Of a stretch of 64,000 nucleotides of DNA, positions 8,617 through 17,108 are shown in pieces. Below the pieces are notes generated by a model. That model was not told where the DNA came from. It did not search any database and saw only the letters and a program-made list of their open reading frames with translations. Position numbers and translations under genes: made by a program. The DNA is taken from the NCBI RefSeq assembly GCF_004796535.1, contig NZ_SPHY01000005.1, positions 48,501 to 112,500 on the forward strand, in the 5' to 3' direction. The first letter of the stretch is position 1; every line of letters begins with the position of its first letter. This stretch comes from Sphingomonas flavalba (GTDB taxonomy: Bacteria > Pseudomonadota > Alphaproteobacteria > Sphingomonadales > Sphingomonadaceae).

Positions 8617-9615
8617 TCAGAAGTCGGCACCCAACGATAGCGTCGCGCCTGAACCGGGCCGGGCGTTTCCGGCGACGCGCTGGCGCCAGTCGGCGGCCAG
8701 ACGCAGTGTGGTGCCGGCCGCCGGCACCCGCGCGACCAGTTGCGGGCCGATGTCGATCCGCCCGGCGCCGGGCTGGATGCCGCCCCACGCCCCGGCGCCC
8801 GCCGCGATCCGCACCGGCCCCGCCGTCGCCACCGGCCGCTCGACGCGCAGCGCTCCGTCGGCATAGCCGGCGCGTCGCTTCCATCCGACGATCCCGGCCT
8901 GGCCATAGCCGTCGAGGACGACGCGGCCGCCCAGCGCCACCGGGGCGATGCCGCCGGCTATGCCCAGCGCATAGGCGTCGCGCCCGCCATCCAGCGCCAG
9001 CCTGCGCTCGGCGGCTAGGCGGACCGGCAGGCCGGCCAGCGGCTGCCATTCCAGCCCGATCGCCGCCTCGCGCCCGCCGGGGGCGGCAAGCGGTGCCGCC
9101 AGTCGGCCGAACAATGCCACCCGCGCCGCCGGGGCGATCAGGTAGCCGGCGCGCAGCCCGGCCTGCGATCCGCCGAGCTGCCCACCCCCGGCAAGGCTGG
9201 CGGCGCCCTTGCCGCGCAGCAGCGCCCAGACGCTGACCGTCAGCCGCCGCCCGGCGTGCGGCGCGACGCCGATCGGATCGCCTCGTGCCAGCACCGGCGG
9301 CGGGTCCGACGGCGACGGGCCGGGCGCGGACATCGCCGGGGGCGCCGACGCCCCGGCCGCGATTTCGGCCGCCGGCACCGTTGCCCGCTCCGGCGTCACC
9401 GGCGGCGCGGGGTCGAGGCGGATGGTCAACTGCCGGACGGCCCGCGCCGGCAGGGATGCTTCGCTCCACGCGATCAGCGGCGCGAACAGCAATGGCGGCG
9501 GCGCGGCCGGCGTCGGCAGTGCTGCCGGCGCTGGCCACAGCATCACCGCGCGCGCCGCCACCCAGCCGACGGTAATTGCGGCGAGAAAGCGCAGCGGGTG
9601 GCCGGCGCCGGTCAC
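8617..9615 (-). CDS. Membrane-anchored beta-rich protein, possible NfrA C-domain-like partner of the glycosyltransferase
   Basis: 332 residues. One N-terminal hydrophobic segment (FLAAITVGWVAARAVMLWP) is followed by a Pro/Ala-rich linker (about 25-110). The C-terminal 200 residues alternate hydrophobic and polar residues in barrel-like strands and end in Phe (TLSLGADF). The position directly after an NfrB-like glycosyltransferase and the final barrel suggest a short relative of the C-terminal domain of NfrA, the outer-membrane N4 phage receptor; that is inference, not a clear motif match. The GTG at 9615 overlaps the upstream TGA (GTGA), which fixes the start better than an ATG 45 bases earlier inside the neighbour. 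Confidence 0.6.
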   Translation of the reverse strand: MTGAGHPLRFLAAITVGWVAARAVMLWPAPAALPTPAAPPPLLFAPLIAWSEASLPARAVRQLTIRLDPAPPVTPERATVPAAEIAAGASAPPAMSAPGPSPSDPPPVLARGDPIGVAPHAGRRLTVSVWALLRGKGAASLAGGGQLGGSQAGLRAGYLIAPAARVALFGRLAAPLAAPGGREAAIGLEWQPLAGLPVRLAAERRLALDGGRDAYALGIAGGIAPVALGGRVVLDGYGQAGIVGWKRRAGYADGALRVERPVATAGPVRIAAGAGAWGGIQPGAGRIDIGPQLVARVPAAGTTLRLAADWRQRVAGNARPGSGATLSLGADF

Positions 9616-11039
9616 GCGGCCGGCATCCGGTCGGGAAAGACATGGTCGGTCTTGTCCCATTCGATGGCACCGCCGCGCAGCCGGCGCAGATAGCGCATCA
9701 GCGCCCGCCGGGCCGCCAGCATCGTCACCACGTTGGCGACGATGATGCGCGGCAGCGCGTACAACCCCTCGCGCACGCCATAGGCATGGGCGACGAAGGC
9801 GAAGCGGAACGCCATCCGCCAGCCGAGCAGCGCCGCCGTCGCCGCCAGCATCGTCGTGCCGGCGCGGCCGATCGGAACCGGCGCATAGCCCGGCGGCGCG
9901 ACGAGCCGCAGCAGCAGCCAGCCGGCCATCCCGGCATAGGCGGCGAACAGGACCGCCGCCGCCAGCGGCGCGCGCCGGTCGCGCATCCGCATCCAGCGTT
10001 CGGCAAGCCCGCCCCGCCAGCCCATCCGGTCCCAGCCGTGCAGGGCGATCCCGGCCATCCAGCGCGATCGCTGGCGGATCGCGGCGTCCCAGCTATTCGG
10101 GAAATGCGCGCGCACCGCCACCGCCGCACCGCCGCGCCTGCCCGGCAGCCGCACGAAGATGCCGTGCCCGCCCTGCTCGGCGATCCGCAGCCCGAGCTCG
10201 TAATCCTCCGTCATGCTGCCGTCGTCGAACGGCCGGTCGCCGGTGCGCGCCGCGATCCGCTCTAGCATGTCGCGTGCGACAGCGCAGCCGACCCCGGCGG
10301 CCGGCACCGCGGCGCCCAGCGCCTCGCGCACAACCAGCGTCTTGGCATGCGCCTCGGAAAATTCGTCGGCATAGGCGCCGGACACGAATCGCCGCCAGAA
10401 CGGCCGGTCGCTGTCGATCAGCGGCAGCACCGGCAGCTGGATCAGGTCGAACCGGCCGACCAGCGCATCGAACAGCGCGCCCTCGGCCGGGTGGACGACA
10501 TCCTCGGCATCGTGGAGGACGACCGCCTTCGCCCGCCGCCCGTCCGCCGCTTCGTCGCGCAGCAGCGCCGCCCACAGGCGGTTCAGGTTGTCGGCCTTGG
10601 TCGTCGGCCCGGGCCGGCTGCCGACGATGACGCGGATGCGCGGATCGCCCGCTGCGGCCGCCGCCGCCGCGTCTATCGTCTCCGGGTCGTTGGGGTAGCA
10701 GCCGACATAGATACGCCAGTCGCCGGGGCCGAGCCGCGCGACGGTTGCCGCCAGCATCCGGCCGATCACCGTCGCTTCGCGCCACGCCGGCACGAAGAAC
10801 GTGATCAGCCCCGGCGCCTCCGGCGACGGCAGCGTCGTCGCGTCCGCACAGCGGTGGATCGAGTAGACGGCGATCCGCCGCCACAGGCTGCGCGCCAGCC
10901 AGACCAGGTCGATCGCCAGATCGTCCAGCCCGCCGATCAGGATGAACGCCGCCGCGAACAGGATCAGTTCGTGCGTGCCGTGATCGAGCAGCCAGAGCAG
11001 CGGTTCCGCCCCCATGCCCAGTCGGAAGCCCCCTCCCAT
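9612..11039 (-). CDS. NfrB-like family 2 glycosyltransferase
   Basis: 475 residues. An N-terminal membrane span, then a GT-A domain opening FFVPAWREATVIG, as in the glycosyltransferase part of NfrB, the inner-membrane component of the phage N4 receptor system. The metal/sugar-binding DAED lies near residue 173, the acceptor-site TEDYELGLR near 277 and the QRSRW motif near 321; two or more C-terminal spans follow. The product is probably a surface or exported polysaccharide. It lacks the long C-terminal MshEN-like extension of E. coli NfrB. An internal ATG at 11015 (MGAEPLLW) is a possible alternative start, since neither has an ideal Shine-Dalgarno. Confidence 0.8.
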   Translation of the reverse strand: MGGGFRLGMGAEPLLWLLDHGTHELILFAAAFILIGGLDDLAIDLVWLARSLWRRIAVYSIHRCADATTLPSPEAPGLITFFVPAWREATVIGRMLAATVARLGPGDWRIYVGCYPNDPETIDAAAAAAAGDPRIRVIVGSRPGPTTKADNLNRLWAALLRDEAADGRRAKAVVLHDAEDVVHPAEGALFDALVGRFDLIQLPVLPLIDSDRPFWRRFVSGAYADEFSEAHAKTLVVREALGAAVPAAGVGCAVARDMLERIAARTGDRPFDDGSMTEDYELGLRIAEQGGHGIFVRLPGRRGGAAVAVRAHFPNSWDAAIRQRSRWMAGIALHGWDRMGWRGGLAERWMRMRDRRAPLAAAVLFAAYAGMAGWLLLRLVAPPGYAPVPIGRAGTTMLAATAALLGWRMAFRFAFVAHAYGVREGLYALPRIIVANVVTMLAARRALMRYLRRLRGGAIEWDKTDHVFPDRMPAA

Positions 11040-11171
11040 AGACTCGGACGATGAAGGCTGTGCTTAATTTTCTGTTTAGGCAAGGGTTTAGGGATTGTCC
11101 TGTTCAAGCTGCACCGCCCTCCAGCGCCATTCCAACGATGCTGCGCATCGCCGGAACCTTGGGCGCTTCCG

Positions 11172-11236
11172 CCCGCTCCCCCACCCGGCTTCCCATTTCA
11201 GGATACTGCCGTTGGGAGGCCGAGTGAGGGAGCGGG
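11172..11236. repeat. Imperfect 24-base inverted repeat in the 11040-11348 spacer
   Basis: The arms 11172-11195 and 11213-11236 are 24 bases long, differ at only about three positions, and flank a 17-base loop. The folded unit is an unusually long stem for this genome. It lies in the 309-base non-coding gap between the divergently transcribed glycosyltransferase and alpha-2-macroglobulin genes. The rest of the gap holds a short AT-rich stretch (11062-11100) that could carry the divergent promoters, but no convincing -35/-10 pair was found. The unit may be a dispersed REP/MITE-like repeat or an operator. Confidence 0.5.
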
Positions 11237-11348
11237 CCGGTGCCGATTCCGCCTGAAGCGGACAAGCGCTAGGCGCGCTCGCTGCATTTCGGTCTGGACT
11301 TCACCCGCCTGCTCCGGCCAGTTTGCGCGCCGTGTGAAGGGGATCGTG

Positions 11349-14300
11349 ATGCGTCGTGTTCTGGTCCAGCTTGGCGCCGCCGTTGCAATGGCGCTGCCGC
11401 TGGTCGCCTCCGGTGATGCGGCACCGCAAGTGGTGCTGGCGACGCCTGGCATGGGTGCCGGCGCGATCGAACGCTTCACCGTGCGCTTTTCCGATCCGAT
11501 CGTGCCTCTCGGCGATCCGCGCCGCCCGGCGCCGTTCAAGGCGGAATGCCCGGTCGGCGGCGCGGGGCGCTGGGTCGACCAGCGCACCTATGTCTGGGAC
11601 TTCGCCCGGCCGCTGCCCGGTGGCGCCCGCTGCACCTTCCAGCTGAACGACGGGCTGACCAGCACCGCCGGGGTCGCGGTCGGCGGTCAGCGCCGGTTCG
11701 TCGTCGACGCCGGCGGCCCGCGCGCCCGCGCGGTGCTGCCCAGCCGCTACGGCGCCGACATCGACGAGGATCAGGTGTTCCTCGTTGCCGCCAACATGGC
11801 GCCGGATGCGGCCTCGGTCGCGGCCAACGCCTATTGCGCGGTCGACGGCATCGGCGAGAAGATTCCGGTCGACGTGCTGAAACCGGGCGTCGCTTCGGCG
11901 GTGATCGAGGGACTGGGCACCGAACGCTATCAGGCCGCCGACTTCCTCGACACCGCCGGCCTGCCCGCCAGTCTGCCGAAGGCGGCGGAGGACAAGGCGC
12001 GCGCGTTCGCCTCGGTCGTCGCGCTCAAATGCCGCCGGCCGCTGCCGCCCGGCCGCGACGTGGCGCTGGTGTGGGGCGCCGGGATCACCGCCGCCGGCCG
12101 CCGGGCCGGCGCCGACCAGCGTTTCGACTTCACCGTCAGGAAGGCGTTCACTGCCCGCTTCGAATGTTCGCGGGTCAACCCGCAGGCCGGCTGCAGCCCG
12201 GTCGAGAAGGCATGGGTGCGCTTCACCGCGCCGATCCCCCGCGCCAGCGCGGAAGCGATCCGCCTGACCCTGCCGGGCGGCAAGGCGCTGGCGCCGGTAA
12301 TCGATGAGAAGGGCGCGCAGCAGGTCAGCGATATCGCCTTCGCCGCGCCGCTTCCCGCCGCGACCGCGGCGACGGTAACCCTGCCCGCCGGGCTGAAGGA
12401 CATCAGCGGCCGCCCGCTCGCCAACGGCCAGCGTTTCCCGCTGACCGTGCGCTTCGATGAGGCGCCGCCGCTGGTCAAGTTCGCCGCGCCGTTCGGCATA
12501 TTGGAGGCGAGGGAAGGCGGCGTGCTGCCGGTTACCGTCCGCAATGTCGAACCGGCGCTGCGCGGCCAGCGTGTCGGCATCGCCGGCGCCGCGCTGCGGG
12601 TCGGCGGGTCGGACGCCGCCGTCGCCCGCTGGCTGCGCGCGGTGGAGAAAGCGGGCGACATCGACATCCGCCAGGAAAAGCGCGGCGCCGAAACCGTGGC
12701 GGTCAACCATACCGGGGCGACGCCGCTGCTCACCGGCACCGATCGCGGCCAGCCCTTCTCCGTTGCCCTTCCCGGCAAGGGCAAGGCGTTCGAAGTCGTC
12801 GGCATCCCGCTCGCCAAGCCCGGCTTCTACGTCGTCGAACTGGCCAGCCCGGCGCTCGGCCGCGCCCTGCTCGGCCGCAATGCGCCGCGCTACGTCGCCG
12901 CCGGGGCGCTGGTCACCAACATGGCGGTGCATTTCAAATGGGGCCGCGCCGCGTCGCTGGCCTGGGTGACCGCGCTCGACAGCGGCAAGCCGGTTGCCGG
13001 CGCCGACGTGCGGATCACCGATAGCTGCACCGGCCGCACCCTCGCCACGGGGCGCAGCGACGCCGCCGGACGGGTGCTGGTGAAGAGCGGGCTGCCGGAA
13101 CCGGACAACTGGGGCAGTTGCTCGGAAAACAGCACCGTCCATCCGCTGATGGTGTCGGCGCGCCTCGGCGACGACTTCAGCTTCACGCTCAGCGACTGGG
13201 GCAAGGGCATCCACCCCTATGATTTCGACCTGCCTTACGGCTGGCAGGCGTCCCGCAACATCCTCCACACCGTCTTCGACCGCATGCTGGTGCGCGCCGG
13301 CGAGACGATCGGCATGAAGCATGTGCTGCGGCGTCCGACCGCGACCGGCTTTGCCCATGCCGCGCCGCTTTCCGGCACGCTGCGGCTGATCCATCGCGGC
13401 TCCGGCACCGAATTCAGCCTGCCGCTGGCGATCGGCGCCGACGGCATCGGCGAAAGCAGTTGGGCCGTGCCGAAAGGGGCGCCGCAGGGCGATTACGACC
13501 TGTCGATCGTCACCGGCGCCGGTGACAAGCGCGAGGTGATCTACACTGGCCAGTCGTTCCGCGTCGACGAATTCCGCCTGCCGACGATGCGGGCCAGCGT
13601 CAGCGGGCCGAAGACGGCGGCGGTGCGGCCGAAATCGCTGCCGGTAGACCTGTATGTCGGCTATCTGTCGGGCGGCGGCGCTGCCGGGTTGCCGGTCAGG
13701 CTCCGCACCGCCTTCACCGAATCCGCCGCGCCTCCCGCCGGGTGGGAGGACTGGAGCTTCGGCGGCAAGGCAGTGCGCGAAGGCACCCGTCCGCTCGATG
13801 GCGACGGCAACGAAACCGGGCCGTCGCTGCCGCCGGCCGCGACGCTGCCGCTGACCCTGAACGCGCAGGGCGCAGCGCGCAGTTCGGTCGACATACCAGT
13901 GGCGATCGACACCGCGACGATGATGACCGTCGAGATGGATTATCAGGACGCCAACGGCGAAACGCTGACCGCCTCGTCGCGCATCCCGCTTTATCCCTCG
14001 GCGGTGCGGGTCGGCATCCGCACTGACGGCTGGCTGATGAAGGCGGACGATCTGCGCCTGCGCTTCGTCGTCCTCGATACCGAAGGCCGGCCGGTCAAGG
14101 GCCGGCGGGTCACGGTCGCGCTTTACAGTCGTGAGATATTGACGGCGCGGCGCCGGCTGATCGGCGGCTTCTACGCCTATGACAATCAGGCGCGGACGAC
14201 GAAGCTGCCCTCCGGCTGCACCGCCACCACCGACGCCCAGGGCCTTGCCCGCTGCACCGTCGAGCCCGGCACGTCGGGGGAGGTCTACGCCGTCGCCACC

Positions 14301-17108
14301 ACCACCGATACCGACGGCAATGTCGTGCGCGCCGTCCGCTCGGTGTGGCTCGCCGGCGACGATGACTGGTGGTTCGGCGGCGACAATGGCGACCGCATGG
14401 ACCTGATCCCGGAGGCGAAGGAATACAAGGCCGGCGCCACCGCCCGCTTCCAGGTGCGGATGCCGTTCCGTTCGGCGACCGCGCTGGTCACGGTCGAGCG
14501 CGAAGGCGTGCTGTCCAGCTTCGTCACCGAATTGTCCGGCCGCAACCCGGTGGTGTCGGTGCCGATGCCCGCCGCCTACGCGCCCGACGTCTATGTCTCG
14601 GTCATGGCGGTGCGCGGCCGCATTTCCGGCTGGCGGCTGTGGCTGGCCGATCTCGCCCGGCGCTGGAACCTGCCGTGGTTCAGCCGCGAAGGCGCCCGCC
14701 CGACCGCGCTGGTCGATCTTGCCAAGCCCGGCTACCGCCTCGGCATCGCCAAGGTGAAGGTCGGCTGGGAAGGCCACCGCCTCGCCGTCTCGGTCAGGAC
14801 CGACAAGCCCGCCTACGGCGTCCGCCAGACCGCCATGGCCGAAGTCAGCGTCCGCGATCCGGCCGGCCGCCCGGCGGCGGGCGCTGAAATCGCCTTCGCC
14901 GCCGTTGACGAGGCCCTGCTCCAGCTTGCGCCGAACGATAGCTGGAACCTGCTCGACGTGATGATGGAGGAACGGCCGCTGTCGGTGCTGACCGCGACCG
15001 CGCAGACCCAGGTCGTCGGCAAGCGCCATTACGGCCGCAAGACGGCGGAACCGGGCGGTGGCGGCGGCGGCGACCTGTCGGCGCTGACGCGAGAGGATTT
15101 CCGCCCGCTGCTGTTGTGGAAGGCGCGGGTGAAGCTCGATGCGGAGGGCCGCGCCCGCATCCCCGTGCCACTCTCCGACTCGCTGTCCTCCTTCCGCTTC
15201 GTCGCGATCGCGACCGACGGCGCGCAATTGTTCGGTACCGGCTCGGCCAGCGTGCGCACCACTCAGGACCTGTCGGTCTATCCCGGGGTGCCGCCGCTGG
15301 TGCGCAGCGGCGACCGCTTCGGCGCCACCTTCACCCTCAGGAACGGCACCGACAAGCCGATGACGGTGACCGCGAAGGTCGCGTTGGCGCCACGCATCGC
15401 CACTGGCCGGCCGCTGAGCGTGACCATTCCGGCCGGCGGCGCGCAGGCGGTGACCTGGATGCTGACCGCCCCGGCCGGCGTCGACACCCTCGCCTGGACG
15501 GTCGAGGCGAAGGCGCAGGACGGCAAGGCGGCCGATAGCGTCTCCGTCACCCAGGACGTCGTGCCGCTCCACCCGGTCGAGACATGGGCGGCGGCGATCG
15601 CGCGTGTCGGCGAAGGCGGGCCGATCCCGGTCGCCGCGCCGGCCGGCGCCATCGCCGGGCTGGGCAGCGTCGACATCCGCCTGTCGGCCTCGCTGGCGCC
15701 GCCGCTCGCCGGGGTCCGCGCCTATATGGCGGGCTATCCCTACACCTGTTTCGAACAGCAGATGGCCCGCGCCGTCGTGCTCGGCGACACTGCCGGTTGG
15801 GCCAGGCTGGCGGGTGATCTGCCCAGCTATCAGGACAGCGACGGGCTGCTGCGCTATTTCCCCGTCGACGGGCTGCGCGGTTCGGAAGCGCTGACCGCCC
15901 ATGTCCTGTCGCTCGCGGCGGCGGCCGGATTCGCGATACCGGAGGCGCCGCGCGGGCGGATGGTGGAGGCGCTCCGCGCCGTCATCGACGGCCGCCTGCG
16001 GCACGAGGGCGACGGGGCGGGCGACCAGCGGCTGCTGCGCGTCTCCGCGCTCGCCGCGCTGGCGCGGCAGGGGGCGGCAACCCCGGCGATGTTCGGCCAG
16101 ATCGGCATCGCGCCGCGCGAAATGCCGACCGCACTGCTCGCCGACTGGATCGCCGCGGTCGATGCGATCCCCGGCCTCGCCAACCGGCAGGCGCTGCGCG
16201 CTCAGGCGGAAGCGGTGCTGCGCACCCGTCTGGTCTACGAAGGCTCGCGGCTCGACCTCGTCGATCAGGCGCAGGCGCCGTGGTGGATGATGGTCGGCGG
16301 CGACGAAAGCGCGATCAAGGCGCTGATCGCGGTGCTCGGCCGCCCCGGCTGGCAGGACGACGGGCCGAAGATGATGATCGGCGTCGCCCAGCGCCAGCAG
16401 CGCGGCCATTGGGACACGACGCCGGCCAACGCCTGGGGCGCCATCGCGGTACGCACCTTCGCCCGCCTCTACCCGGCGACGGCGGTCGCCGGCACGACGA
16501 CCCTGCAACTCGGCGATCGGCAGCAGACCCGCGCCTGGCCGCAGCGCGCCGACGCCGGCGCGCTCAGCTTCCCGCTTCCGGCCCGGCCGACCGCGCTGAC
16601 CCTGGCGCAGGCCGGCGGCGCCGGTCCGTGGGCGCTGGTCCAGGTCCGCGCCGCCGTGCCGCTGAAGGCGCCGCTGTTCGCCGGCTACCGGATCGAACGC
16701 AGCGTCACCGCGATCGAACGCCGCAACCCCGGCCGGCTGACCCGTGGCGACGTGCTGCGCGTGCGGCTGACGGTGGAGGCGACGGCCGAACGCAACTGGG
16801 TGGTGGTCAACGATCCGGTGCCGCCGGGGGCGACGATCATCGGCGGGCTGGGCGGCCAGTCGGCGCTGCTCGCCGATGCCGCCGACGCCGCCGGGGAAGG
16901 GGTGCAGCCGACCTATGTCGAGCGCGGCCGCGACGCCTGGCGCGGCTATTTCGCCTGGGTGCCGCGCGGGCGCTTTACCGTCGAATATGCGGTGCGGCTG
17001 AACGGGGTCGGCGATTTTGCGCTGCCGCCGACGCGGGTGGAGGCGCTCTACGCGCCCGACATTCGCGGCCAGCTGCCGAATAACGGGATGACGGTGACCG
17101 GAAAATGA
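11349..17108 (+). CDS. Bacterial alpha-2-macroglobulin family protein
   Basis: A 1919-residue periplasmic macroglobulin, a protease trap thought to protect cells whose envelope is breached. It has a signal peptide (about residues 1-25), macroglobulin-like beta domains, and the thioester motif CFEQ at about 1467-1470 within the alpha-helical thioester domain. E. coli YfhM is an inner-membrane lipoprotein, but no lipobox Cys is seen here, so this one is probably soluble. It is longer than the roughly 1650-residue E. coli protein. The ATG at 11349 has AAGGGGA five to six bases upstream; an in-frame GTG at 11334 is less likely. The stop overlaps pbpC (ATGA), the classic pairing with a cell-wall repair synthase. 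Confidence 0.93.
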   Translation: MRRVLVQLGAAVAMALPLVASGDAAPQVVLATPGMGAGAIERFTVRFSDPIVPLGDPRRPAPFKAECPVGGAGRWVDQRTYVWDFARPLPGGARCTFQLNDGLTSTAGVAVGGQRRFVVDAGGPRARAVLPSRYGADIDEDQVFLVAANMAPDAASVAANAYCAVDGIGEKIPVDVLKPGVASAVIEGLGTERYQAADFLDTAGLPASLPKAAEDKARAFASVVALKCRRPLPPGRDVALVWGAGITAAGRRAGADQRFDFTVRKAFTARFECSRVNPQAGCSPVEKAWVRFTAPIPRASAEAIRLTLPGGKALAPVIDEKGAQQVSDIAFAAPLPAATAATVTLPAGLKDISGRPLANGQRFPLTVRFDEAPPLVKFAAPFGILEAREGGVLPVTVRNVEPALRGQRVGIAGAALRVGGSDAAVARWLRAVEKAGDIDIRQEKRGAETVAVNHTGATPLLTGTDRGQPFSVALPGKGKAFEVVGIPLAKPGFYVVELASPALGRALLGRNAPRYVAAGALVTNMAVHFKWGRAASLAWVTALDSGKPVAGADVRITDSCTGRTLATGRSDAAGRVLVKSGLPEPDNWGSCSENSTVHPLMVSARLGDDFSFTLSDWGKGIHPYDFDLPYGWQASRNILHTVFDRMLVRAGETIGMKHVLRRPTATGFAHAAPLSGTLRLIHRGSGTEFSLPLAIGADGIGESSWAVPKGAPQGDYDLSIVTGAGDKREVIYTGQSFRVDEFRLPTMRASVSGPKTAAVRPKSLPVDLYVGYLSGGGAAGLPVRLRTAFTESAAPPAGWEDWSFGGKAVREGTRPLDGDGNETGPSLPPAATLPLTLNAQGAARSSVDIPVAIDTATMMTVEMDYQDANGETLTASSRIPLYPSAVRVGIRTDGWLMKADDLRLRFVVLDTEGRPVKGRRVTVALYSREILTARRRLIGGFYAYDNQARTTKLPSGCTATTDAQGLARCTVEPGTSGEVYAVATTTDTDGNVVRAVRSVWLAGDDDWWFGGDNGDRMDLIPEAKEYKAGATARFQVRMPFRSATALVTVEREGVLSSFVTELSGRNPVVSVPMPAAYAPDVYVSVMAVRGRISGWRLWLADLARRWNLPWFSREGARPTALVDLAKPGYRLGIAKVKVGWEGHRLAVSVRTDKPAYGVRQTAMAEVSVRDPAGRPAAGAEIAFAAVDEALLQLAPNDSWNLLDVMMEERPLSVLTATAQTQVVGKRHYGRKTAEPGGGGGGDLSALTREDFRPLLLWKARVKLDAEGRARIPVPLSDSLSSFRFVAIATDGAQLFGTGSASVRTTQDLSVYPGVPPLVRSGDRFGATFTLRNGTDKPMTVTAKVALAPRIATGRPLSVTIPAGGAQAVTWMLTAPAGVDTLAWTVEAKAQDGKAADSVSVTQDVVPLHPVETWAAAIARVGEGGPIPVAAPAGAIAGLGSVDIRLSASLAPPLAGVRAYMAGYPYTCFEQQMARAVVLGDTAGWARLAGDLPSYQDSDGLLRYFPVDGLRGSEALTAHVLSLAAAAGFAIPEAPRGRMVEALRAVIDGRLRHEGDGAGDQRLLRVSALAALARQGAATPAMFGQIGIAPREMPTALLADWIAAVDAIPGLANRQALRAQAEAVLRTRLVYEGSRLDLVDQAQAPWWMMVGGDESAIKALIAVLGRPGWQDDGPKMMIGVAQRQQRGHWDTTPANAWGAIAVRTFARLYPATAVAGTTTLQLGDRQQTRAWPQRADAGALSFPLPARPTALTLAQAGGAGPWALVQVRAAVPLKAPLFAGYRIERSVTAIERRNPGRLTRGDVLRVRLTVEATAERNWVVVNDPVPPGATIIGGLGGQSALLADAADAAGEGVQPTYVERGRDAWRGYFAWVPRGRFTVEYAVRLNGVGDFALPPTRVEALYAPDIRGQLPNNGMTVTGK

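Noticed and set aside
11301..16508. A 1735-codon minus-strand open frame opposite the macroglobulin gene
   Set aside because: It is the antisense shadow of a well-supported gene in GC-rich DNA; its translation is Arg/Gly/Ala/His-rich with no domain pattern.
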